Positions 1 through 6,246 of a DNA stretch of 8,258 nucleotides are shown here, in pieces (the stretch's first letter is position 1; every line of letters begins with the position of its first letter). The notes beneath the pieces are model-generated. The model was not told where the DNA came from and did no database searches. It saw only the letters and a list, made by a program, of their open reading frames with translations. Where the stretch lies: contig AQSL01000080.1 in NCBI GenBank assembly GCA_000403035.1, positions 1-8,258 on the forward strand. Reading direction: 5' to 3'. The DNA comes from Candidatus Latescibacter anaerobius SCGC AAA252-E07 (lineage in GTDB: Bacteria; Latescibacterota; Latescibacteria; Latescibacterales; Latescibacteraceae). The translations under genes were made by a program, and so were the position numbers.

Positions 1-510
1 GAAACCGCTGAAATGTATCTCTTTATGGTGGAACTGTTTGAAAAAAGCGGGTATGGTAGATATGAACTATCCAATTTTGCACTTCCCGGGAAAGAATGCA
101 AACATAACCTATCTTACTGGAATTTCACACCATATTTGGGAGCAGGTGCTTCAGCACATTCGTATGATGGCCACATGAGATGGTGGAATGTTGAGGATCC
201 AAAACAGTACATCGCCAAAGTTGCACATACAGAGGATCCTGTAGCGGAATATGAAGTACTTGATGAAAACAAACAGATTATTGAAACAATAATGCTGTCA
301 TTGAGAACATCAGAAGGTCTTGATTTTGAAAAACTGGCAGAACTTTCATTCGTTCAAGAGAAAATACTGAACAGTATAATCAAGAATTGCATTGCATCAG
401 GTTTTATGGAAAACGGTGAAAATGGAAATGTGAAACTAACTGCCAGAGGCGTTTGTATTGCCAATGAAATAATTTCAGAAATAATTACGGATAGTATCTT
501 AGAGCGGTAA
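1..510 (+). CDS. hemW: HemW heme chaperone (radical SAM, HemN-like), C-terminal part
   Basis: The reading frame is open from the first base, so the gene starts upstream of the window; 169 codons are visible, ending in TAA. HemW-family proteins are radical SAM relatives of oxygen-independent coproporphyrinogen III oxidase (HemN) and are now regarded as heme-binding chaperones rather than oxidases. The CxxxCxxC cluster motif lies in the missing N-terminal part and cannot be checked. Seen here are the family's late motifs: the 'GYGRYELSNFA' block followed by 'PGKECKHNLSYW', then 'YLGAGASAHSYDG' and 'RWWN', and then a winged-helix-like C-terminal domain with 'LRTSEGLDF' and 'ASGFMENG'. The first in-frame ATG (base 13) is internal to the family alignment and is not a real start. 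The missing part is about 200 residues, judging from a usual length near 380. A 252-base gap separates it from nusA, so it is probably a separate transcription unit. HemN itself is less likely because it is longer and lacks this spacing of motifs. Confidence 0.9.
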   Translation, partial: ETAEMYLFMVELFEKSGYGRYELSNFALPGKECKHNLSYWNFTPYLGAGASAHSYDGHMRWWNVEDPKQYIAKVAHTEDPVAEYEVLDENKQIIETIMLSLRTSEGLDFEKLAELSFVQEKILNSIIKNCIASGFMENGENGNVKLTARGVCIANEIISEIITDSILER

Positions 511-551
511 AAAAGATTATACGATACAAACGGTTTATAAAAAAAGCAAAA

Positions 552-580
552 TTTTATTCAATGATTCATGAAGTTATAAT
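552..580 (+). promoter_or_regulatory. Possible sigma-70-type promoter for the nusA operon
   Basis: A perfect TATAAT lies at 575-580. The element 17 bases upstream (552-557, TTTTAT) is a poor -35 match, so this call rests mostly on the -10 box. The surroundings are so AT-rich that such a hexamer can occur by chance. A second weak candidate is TTGCAA at 611-616 with TAAATT at 634-639. Either would place the hairpin at 654-678 inside the transcribed leader of nusA. Confidence 0.3.
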
Positions 581-653
581 AAATCAAATAACATAAGAAG
601 TAAAAATAGCTTGCAATTTTTAATATATTTTTATAAATTATAAAGTTAATTAG

Positions 654-678
654 AGTGGGCGGTGAGGCTCACTTTTTT
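654..678 (+). terminator. Intrinsic-terminator-like hairpin (terminator or leader attenuator) upstream of nusA
   Basis: GTGGGC (655-660) pairs with GCTCAC (667-672), giving six pairs including one G-U, closed outside by A654-T673, with the six-base loop GGTGAG. A run of six T's (673-678) follows directly, the hallmark of a rho-independent terminator. It lies about 145 bases after the hemW stop and 84 bases before the nusA start. It could therefore end hemW transcription or act as an attenuator in the nusA leader. From memory, terminator-like hairpins of the GUGGG...CCCAC type are common in leaders of rimP-nusA operons, which favours the attenuator reading. Confidence 0.65.
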
Positions 679-762
679 AATTATTTTTCTGCATGTTACT
701 ATTTAAGGTAATCAGAGAACATAGCATTGCATTGCATATTTTAAATATGGAGAAATATTTGT

Positions 763-2121
763 ATGCTTTTAGAGAACGAGTCAATTAAACGATATGATAT
801 TATTGAAGCAATCGGTCAGATAGCCCGGGAAAAAAATGTTAGCCGTGAAATGGTAATCGAAACAATAGAGACGGGTCTATTAAGTGCTGCAAAAAAACGT
901 TTTGGGAATTCCGATCACATTACCGTGAATATTAATCCCAGTACAGGTGAAATATCTATGGAAGCCGAGTGGGATGTTGTGGAGGAGGTCGAGGATCCCG
1001 GGTGTGAGATAACCCTTGAAAAAGCCAAACTTATAAACAAAAAAGCAAAAATCGGAAAAAAAGTAATAGAACCGCTAAAGTTTGAAGACTTTGGCAGACA
1101 TGCCATACATTCTGCGAAACAGAGCCTTATTCAAAAAGTAAGAGAAATTGAACGTGATAAGGTTTATGAAGATTATAAAATGAGAATAAATGAAATAGTC
1201 ACCGGCACGGTTCAACAGGTTTTACATGGTGATATATATATAAACCTTGGAAGAACCGAGGCAATATTGCACCAGAAAAATCAGATTCGACGTGAAAAAT
1301 ATTACCAGAGCAGCACTATTCGTGCAATAATAATCGATGTTCACCGTGATATAAAAGACCCTCAGATAGTTCTTTCACGAACTGATCCGAAATTTTTAAC
1401 CCGGCTTTTAGAAATCGAAGTGCCAGAGATATATGATGGAATAGTAGAAATAAAGGGTGTGGCAAGGAAACCTGGCGAACGCTCAAAAGTTGCCGTTGCA
1501 TCCTCTGATCCCAGAGTAGATGCTGTGGGAGCTTGTGTGGGAATAAAAGGGTCGCGTATTCAGGGAATTGTCAAGGAACTTAATAACGAAAGAATTGATA
1601 TTATTGAATACAGCGATGATATAACTACCTACCTCGCGAGATCTTTAAATCCTGCGAAAGTTCAACGTGTTGATATTGATCGTATTAATGGTAAACTTAC
1701 CGCTGTAGTCGAAGATGAACAATTATCCCTTGCGATTGGTAAAAATGGATCCAATGCAGAGCTCGCAAGCAATCTTACCGGATTAAGTGTTGACATTATA
1801 AGTAATACAGAATTTATTCAACAGGAAACGGAAAAAACGAAAAAAGCAGGTCTTCTTATTGATTTAAAAGGTATTGGCGATAAAATGGTTTATAATCTTA
1901 ATGCTTACAGTATCAACACAATAAAGGATCTTGCAAAAACAGATTCACATTTTCTTGTTCAAATACCAGGAATAGGTCCCAAAACTGCCGAAAAACTTAT
2001 TGCAATGTCAAAAGAATATTTTAAAGAACGTAAAAAATTAAATAAAGAACAGAAAGAAGATACCATTCAGGATTCTTCCAAAGAAATCATTGAAGCTGAA
2101 GATAAAGATGGAAGCAATTGA
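763..2121 (+). CDS. nusA: Transcription termination/antitermination factor NusA
   Basis: This 452-residue protein binds RNA polymerase and nascent RNA, and modulates pausing, intrinsic termination and antitermination in the cytoplasm. The domains appear in the usual order. The RNA-polymerase-binding N-terminal domain spans roughly residues 1-135, with the family block 'GLLSAAKKRFG'. An S1 domain covers about 143-206. Two KH domains follow, with 'GACVGIKGSR' at 256-265 and 'AIGKNGSNA' at 324-332. A helix-hairpin-helix region lies at about 362-415, with 'LKGIG' at 368-372 and 'IPGIGPKTAEKL' at 401-412. The tail is acidic. Length is between the shorter Bacillus type and the longer E. coli type, and the E. 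coli-style acidic repeats are absent. ATG 763 is supported by GGAGA at 749-753, nine bases away. It is the first gene of the probable operon; infB starts 41 bases after its TGA stop. Confidence 0.97.
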   Translation: MLLENESIKRYDIIEAIGQIAREKNVSREMVIETIETGLLSAAKKRFGNSDHITVNINPSTGEISMEAEWDVVEEVEDPGCEITLEKAKLINKKAKIGKKVIEPLKFEDFGRHAIHSAKQSLIQKVREIERDKVYEDYKMRINEIVTGTVQQVLHGDIYINLGRTEAILHQKNQIRREKYYQSSTIRAIIIDVHRDIKDPQIVLSRTDPKFLTRLLEIEVPEIYDGIVEIKGVARKPGERSKVAVASSDPRVDAVGACVGIKGSRIQGIVKELNNERIDIIEYSDDITTYLARSLNPAKVQRVDIDRINGKLTAVVEDEQLSLAIGKNGSNAELASNLTGLSVDIISNTEFIQQETEKTKKAGLLIDLKGIGDKMVYNLNAYSINTIKDLAKTDSHFLVQIPGIGPKTAEKLIAMSKEYFKERKKLNKEQKEDTIQDSSKEIIEAEDKDGSN

Positions 2122-2162
2122 TATTTATAGGCACATATATATAGATTCAAAGAGGAGATAAA

Positions 2163-4463
2163 ATGGAAAATAAAAGAGTATATCAGGTTGCAAAGGAATT
2201 TCATGTCTCCTCTGTTGCATTAATTTCAATGCTCAATGATTTGAATTTCAGCGTAAAAAACCATATGAGCATTATAAATGAGAGTATGTTGAAAGCTATC
2301 CAAAAGCAATTTAAAAAACAAGAGGGTGAAGCTTTAAAAGATATACAGAAAAAAAAGAAAATCAGTGAGGCTATTGATAAGAAATCAACGTTGAAAGAAG
2401 TGAGAGCTGAACCTGAAAAAAAGCAAAATAAGAAAAAGAAACACCCCCCAAAGCCCAAGGATATTGGGAATGAACAGGAAAAACAGGTTGTAAAGATTAG
2501 CAAAAAACCAAAACTGAAACGAGAACATCCTGAATCAAGGAAACCATCGCGTTCGAGATCACGGAAACACGTAAAAAAAGTTGATATGGCTGCAGTTCAG
2601 GATAGTTTTAAGAAGACACTTGCAAGCATAACAACCGATACAAAAACAAAATCAAAAAAAGGACGAAACAAACACACGGCTGAAGAATTTGTATCGGATG
2701 ATACGCAGGCTGTAAGGGTAAGTGAATTTGTTTCCGTAAATGAACTAGCCATTCAGATGGGTGTGCCAGTTACGACTCTCATTACAAAATGCATGGATTT
2801 AGGTATGATGGTCTCAATTAACCAGCGTCTTGAAATGGATTCCATAGTTCTTTTAGCGGATGAGTTTGGATATAATGTCGAGAAAATTGGTGAATATGCT
2901 GAAGATATGCTTAAGGAGAAATATAAAGAAAATCATAAAGGTGCTAAATTAATACCGAGGCCACCTGTTGTGACTGTAATGGGGCATGTGGATCATGGCA
3001 AAACCACTCTTCTTGATTATATACGAAGAACGGCTGTGGTAAACACTGAATCGGGAGGCATAACGCAACATATTGGTGCTTATTCCGTTAAGTTACGCAA
3101 TAAACAGAGAATTACATTTATTGATACTCCTGGGCATCAAGCATTCACCGCAATGAGGGCGAGAGGCGCCAAGGTAACCGATATTGTTATTGTGATCGTG
3201 GCTGCAGATGATGGGGTAAAGCCGCAGACAATAGAAGCTATTAATCATGCGAAAGCGGCCGAAGTTCCAATCATTATTGCTATCAATAAAATTGATCTCG
3301 AAGGTGCCGATCCGGAAAAAATAAAAGGAGAATTATCTCGAAACAACATCCTTGTGGAGGATTGGGGAGGTTCTATTCAGTGTCAGGAAATTTCTGCCAA
3401 GAAAGGCACCAATACGCACGATCTTCTTGAGAAAGTAATGCTTGAGTCCGAAATGCTTGAGTTAAAAGCAGATCCGACGAAAAAGGCTAACGGAGTCGTC
3501 ATAGAATCACATATTGACAGGGGACGTGGAACAGTAGCTACCATTCTTGTGCAAAACGGCACATTGAAGATAGGAGAACCTTTTATTGCAGGAATGATAT
3601 CGGGAAATGTACGGGCAATGATCGATGAACACGGAAAACGTGTTAATTCAGCAGGACCGTCTATGCCGGTTCAGATTATGGGAATGCATGGCATTCCAAA
3701 AGCCGGGGATAGTTTTTATATTGTTGACAGTGAAATTGAAGCACGGGAGATTGCACAACAGCGCCGCATTATGAAACGTGAACAGGATTTCAGACGTATC
3801 AAGCGCGTTACCTTAGACGATCTCTATGATAATATAAAAGATGGTTCAATCAAGGAACTTAATCTTATAATAAAAGCTGATGTTGATGGTTCTGTTGAGG
3901 CGCTTTCCGATTCCCTGTCACAAATTACTCATGATGAAGTATGTATAAATGTCATTCACAGTGGGGTAGGAGGCATCAATGAAAACGATGTTCTCTTAGC
4001 TGCAGCTTCAGGAGCAATTATCATAGGTTTTCATGTCCGACCTATGCCTCAGGCAAAAACGCTTGCTCAGAGTGAAGATGTTGAGATAAAATACTATAAT
4101 ATTATATATGAAGTCATAGAAGATGTGAAAAAAGCTTTAAGCGGGCTTTTAAAACCAACGATTAAAGAAAATGTAATCGGTACTGTTGAAGTTCGAGATG
4201 TGTTCAAAGTTCCGAAAATGGGTAATATTGCCGGTTCCTATGTAATGAATGGCAATGTAAAACGTGGCTCAAATATAAGATTAATAAGGGATAATGTAGA
4301 GATACATGAAGGAAAAGTAGGTTCTTTAAGGCGTTTCAAGGATGATGTTACGGAAGTCGGACAGGGGTATGAATGTGGTATAGGTATTGAGGGCTACAAT
4401 GATATTAAAACTGGGGATATAATTGAAGTTTTTGAATTACTCAAAGAAGCAAGAAAAATATAG
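2163..4463 (+). CDS. infB: Translation initiation factor IF-2
   Basis: This 766-residue GTPase delivers initiator fMet-tRNA to the 30S subunit and promotes subunit joining. It has an IF2_N-type domain at residues 1-50, then a long Lys-rich, low-complexity linker at about 51-175, and a second IF2_N-like segment at about 186-245. The GTPase domain follows: G1 'GHVDHGKT' at 274-281, G2 'GGITQHIGAY' at 298-307, G3 'DTPGH' at 321-325, G4 'NKID' at 375-378 and G5 'SAKKG' at 411-415. The C-terminal half carries the usual IF2 beta-barrel and tRNA-binding domains, including 'DVDGSVEAL' and the late 'GNVKRGS' region. All catalytic motifs are intact. AGAGGAG ends five bases before ATG 2163, a strong ribosome binding site. 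It ends in TAG, and the next gene starts 16 bases later. Confidence 0.98.
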   Translation: MENKRVYQVAKEFHVSSVALISMLNDLNFSVKNHMSIINESMLKAIQKQFKKQEGEALKDIQKKKKISEAIDKKSTLKEVRAEPEKKQNKKKKHPPKPKDIGNEQEKQVVKISKKPKLKREHPESRKPSRSRSRKHVKKVDMAAVQDSFKKTLASITTDTKTKSKKGRNKHTAEEFVSDDTQAVRVSEFVSVNELAIQMGVPVTTLITKCMDLGMMVSINQRLEMDSIVLLADEFGYNVEKIGEYAEDMLKEKYKENHKGAKLIPRPPVVTVMGHVDHGKTTLLDYIRRTAVVNTESGGITQHIGAYSVKLRNKQRITFIDTPGHQAFTAMRARGAKVTDIVIVIVAADDGVKPQTIEAINHAKAAEVPIIIAINKIDLEGADPEKIKGELSRNNILVEDWGGSIQCQEISAKKGTNTHDLLEKVMLESEMLELKADPTKKANGVVIESHIDRGRGTVATILVQNGTLKIGEPFIAGMISGNVRAMIDEHGKRVNSAGPSMPVQIMGMHGIPKAGDSFYIVDSEIEAREIAQQRRIMKREQDFRRIKRVTLDDLYDNIKDGSIKELNLIIKADVDGSVEALSDSLSQITHDEVCINVIHSGVGGINENDVLLAAASGAIIIGFHVRPMPQAKTLAQSEDVEIKYYNIIYEVIEDVKKALSGLLKPTIKENVIGTVEVRDVFKVPKMGNIAGSYVMNGNVKRGSNIRLIRDNVEIHEGKVGSLRRFKDDVTEVGQGYECGIGIEGYNDIKTGDIIEVFELLKEARKI

Positions 4464-4479
4464 GAGCATCTTTTGTATT

Positions 4480-4761
4480 ATGATAGTTGGAATATTGGAT
4501 ATTGATTTATTCATCCCCGACAGTAACTCTCTTAAGACCAAGAGATATAAAATAAAGAGTATTAAGGACCGTTTGAGAAATAAATTTAACGTGTCAGTTG
4601 CGGAGGTTGGATATACTGATAAATGGCAAAGGGCAACACTTGGTGTTGCAATAGTTTCAAATGAAACAAGATATATTGAGAGCGTTCTTGGAAAAGTAAT
4701 GAATCATGTTTATAGCGACAATCGAGTTCAAATAATTAATTCAAATATTAGATATATATAA
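4480..4761 (+). CDS. ylxP: DUF503 / YlxP-family small protein
   Basis: This 93-residue cytoplasmic protein of the DUF503 family (B. subtilis YlxP type) is commonly encoded between infB and rbfA, as here. The function is not settled; the location suggests a role near ribosome assembly or translation, which is inference only. The family signature is clear: start 'MIVGILDIDLFIP', 'SLKTKRYKIKSIKDRLRNKF', 'NVSVAEV' and 'WQRATLGVAIVS'. The frame is open further upstream to an ATG at 4423, but that would overlap the end of infB and add 19 residues not typical of the family. ATG 4480 begins exactly at the family N-terminus and follows GGAG at 4463-4466, at a rather long spacing of 13 bases. That GGAG overlaps the last base of the infB stop codon. 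Confidence 0.9.
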   Translation: MIVGILDIDLFIPDSNSLKTKRYKIKSIKDRLRNKFNVSVAEVGYTDKWQRATLGVAIVSNETRYIESVLGKVMNHVYSDNRVQIINSNIRYI

Positions 4762-4773
4762 AATACTGTACAT

Positions 4774-5124
4774 ATGAATAAATTTAAGCGTTCTGATAGA
4801 GTTTCCAGTCTTATTCAACGAGAAATTTCAAACATTATTGAAATTGAACTCAGAGATAGAATAATAGGCATGGTAACTGTTACTGGAGTTGAAGTAAGCA
4901 GGGATTTAAAAAATGCCCGGGTATATGTGAGTGTTTTGTGCGATAAGAACGATGTTGAAGAATCTATTGTCTTATTAAATAACGCTTCAAGTTATATACG
5001 GGGCCGACTTGGTGAAAACATAGATTTAAGAAACACCCCTGCGATTAAGTTTTATTACGATTCTTCGACAGTAAACGGAATGCGGATGGACAAACTGCTT
5101 GATGAAATAAAAAAAGAACCTTGA
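4774..5124 (+). CDS. rbfA: 30S ribosome-binding factor RbfA
   Basis: This 116-residue, KH-fold ribosome assembly factor binds immature 30S subunits and helps late 16S rRNA maturation. Recognition rests on 'RSDRVSSLIQREIS' at the N-terminus, 'VTGVEVSRDLKNARVYVSV' in the middle, and the conserved end 'LGENIDLRNTPAIKFYYDSS'. Length is normal for the family. It begins 12 bases after the DUF503 gene; no Shine-Dalgarno sequence is visible before ATG 4774, where the upstream bases are AT-rich without a purine block. Its TGA stop (5122-5124) overlaps the TTG start of truB by three bases, which points to translational coupling. Confidence 0.95.
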   Translation: MNKFKRSDRVSSLIQREISNIIEIELRDRIIGMVTVTGVEVSRDLKNARVYVSVLCDKNDVEESIVLLNNASSYIRGRLGENIDLRNTPAIKFYYDSSTVNGMRMDKLLDEIKKEP

Positions 5125-5813
5125 GTGATTTTAACGGTATATTGGTTGTGGATAAACCATCTGGCTGGACTTCACACGATGTAGTAAAAAAAACAAAGAT
5201 ATTGTTAAATGGAACAAAAGTCGGCCATACCGGTACCCTTGATCCATTTGCCACGGGTGTACTTATACTTCTTGTTGGAAAATCCACAAAATACGCACAA
5301 TTATTTGAAAAAGATGAAAAAAGGTATCTCGCTGAAATAACATTCGGTTATGCTACGGATACATATGATATCACCGGTAGCGTTACCTCTCAAGGTGATC
5401 CCGATAAAGTGGACATTGAAGTGCTTCGAGCTGCTATTAAACGTTTTGAAGGTGAATCAGAACAATATCCACCGATGTATTCAGCCATAAAAGTTGGTGG
5501 GAAGAAACTATATCAACTGGCACGAGCAGGAAAAACCATTGATCGTCAACCGCGAAAGATATTTATAAGATTTATTGAAGCCACAGTGACCAATTTTCCC
5601 AGGATCAATCTTGATATAAAATGTTCAAAGGGTACATATATTCGGTCAATAGCCGACCAGCTTGGCAGAGAAGTTGGCTGTCCGTCTCATCTTTCGTCTT
5701 TGCGAAGAACCGAAGCAGGAAAATACACCATTGCGGAAGCGATTGATTTCCTCTCAATTGTTGAATCTAATGATAGAAACACATTAAAAAGTTTAATTAA
5801 TCCCATACAGTAG
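5121..5813 (+). CDS. truB: tRNA pseudouridine(55) synthase TruB
   Basis: This enzyme isomerises uridine 55 in the T-loop of tRNAs to pseudouridine. The protein has 230 residues. The N-terminal motif 'GILVVDKPSGWTSHDVV' and the catalytic block 'VGHTGTLDPFATGVL' are intact, with the catalytic aspartate at residue 41. Later family blocks are 'PPMYSAIKVGGKKLYQLAR', 'CSKGTYIRSIADQLG' and 'LRRTEAGKYTI'. At 230 residues it lacks the C-terminal PUA-like extension of the longer (about 300-residue) TruB proteins; such short forms are known. The start is taken as TTG 5121, since there is no ATG or GTG in frame near the family N-terminus. TTG overlaps the rbfA stop in a TTGA arrangement. There is no clear Shine-Dalgarno of its own, so translation is likely coupled to rbfA. 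Confidence 0.95.
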   Translation: MSDFNGILVVDKPSGWTSHDVVKKTKILLNGTKVGHTGTLDPFATGVLILLVGKSTKYAQLFEKDEKRYLAEITFGYATDTYDITGSVTSQGDPDKVDIEVLRAAIKRFEGESEQYPPMYSAIKVGGKKLYQLARAGKTIDRQPRKIFIRFIEATVTNFPRINLDIKCSKGTYIRSIADQLGREVGCPSHLSSLRRTEAGKYTIAEAIDFLSIVESNDRNTLKSLINPIQ

Positions 5814-5832
5814 TCAATTAAAGTTTATTACT

Positions 5833-6246
5833 ATGAAAATATTTAAAGAGTTCGAACCATCCCCGGAAAATTGTGGAATAAGGACTGTAGCCACATTAGG
5901 TACATTTGATGGAGTCCATGTTGGGCACCGCAAAATTTTCGAACATGTTGTTGCTCATGCAAAAACGACAGGAAAAGAAGCGGTTGTTCTCACTTTCGAT
6001 AAACATCCTGTTTCAGTTATAAAACCTGATGTTACACCGAATCTCCTCACAACTCTACGCGAAAAACTTGAAATGTTTAAAGAAAGCGGAATCGAAAGTA
6101 CATATATTCTTAATTTTACGAAACAAATTTCCGAAATGACTGCAGAACAGTTTATTGAAAAGTATTTAATATGCTGTCTTGGAATGGAATATTTTGTTGC
6201 AGGTTACGATCACGGTTCCGGCTACCTTAAAGTCCATATCACCTAA
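5833..6246 (+). CDS. ribF: Bifunctional FAD synthetase / riboflavin kinase RibF, N-terminal part, broken at an inversion junction
   Basis: The first about 128 codons encode the FMN adenylyltransferase (FAD synthetase) domain of RibF. 'TLGTFDGVHVGH' at residues 21-32 is the nucleotidyltransferase HxGH-type motif. 'VVLTFDKHP' (51-59), 'LTTLREKLEMF' and 'FVAGYDHG' (121-128) follow. After GYDHG the family expects a Phe-Gly-rich loop and then the riboflavin kinase domain. Instead the frame runs into the antisense strand of pnp from about 6217 and stops nine residues later at 6246. The literal 137-residue product would be a truncated FAD synthetase domain with no kinase domain, unlikely to work. 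The C-terminal part of the same gene lies inverted at 8005-8258. The start ATG 5833 is 19 bases after truB, in the usual operon position, but without a visible Shine-Dalgarno. The break is more likely technical than biological. Confidence 0.92.
   Translation: MKIFKEFEPSPENCGIRTVATLGTFDGVHVGHRKIFEHVVAHAKTTGKEAVVLTFDKHPVSVIKPDVTPNLLTTLREKLEMFKESGIESTYILNFTKQISEMTAEQFIEKYLICCLGMEYFVAGYDHGSGYLKVHIT

Larger units (their letters stand above)
511..762 (+). other. Non-coding leader between hemW and nusA
   Basis: This very AT-rich stretch of 252 bases has no credible ORF on either strand. It contains a possible -10 box near 575-580, a terminator-like hairpin at 654-678 and the nusA Shine-Dalgarno GGAGA at 749-753. 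In many bacteria rimP occupies the place just upstream of nusA; no rimP or recognisable remnant of it is present here. The region most likely holds the end of the hemW transcript and the promoter and leader of the nusA operon. Confidence 0.6.

Noticed and set aside
724..737. Short GCATT direct repeats just before nusA
   Set aside because: Fewer than three five-base units, with no pairing or spacing that suggests an operator; expected by chance in AT-rich DNA.
915..1106. ORF of about 60 codons on the - strand inside nusA
   Set aside because: It lies wholly antisense to a conserved domain of nusA, has a Ser/Ile-rich composition with no family resemblance, and lacks a ribosome binding site.
1316..1501. 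Second antisense ORF inside nusA
   Set aside because: Same reasons: it is antisense to the conserved S1/KH region with no recognisable motif.
2201..2503. 100-codon Phe/Ser-rich ORF on the - strand inside infB, looking like a membrane protein
   Set aside because: The Phe-rich composition is the mirror of the AAA/AAG lysine codons of the IF2 linker. It is a coding shadow, not a membrane gene.
4423..4479. Upstream ATG extension of the DUF503 gene overlapping infB
   Set aside because: The DUF503 family begins at 'MIVG' (4480). The extra 19 residues are translated from the end of infB in another frame.
5045..5287. 80-codon - strand ORF across the rbfA-truB boundary
   Set aside because: It is antisense to two conserved genes, including the TruB catalytic motif, with no family match.
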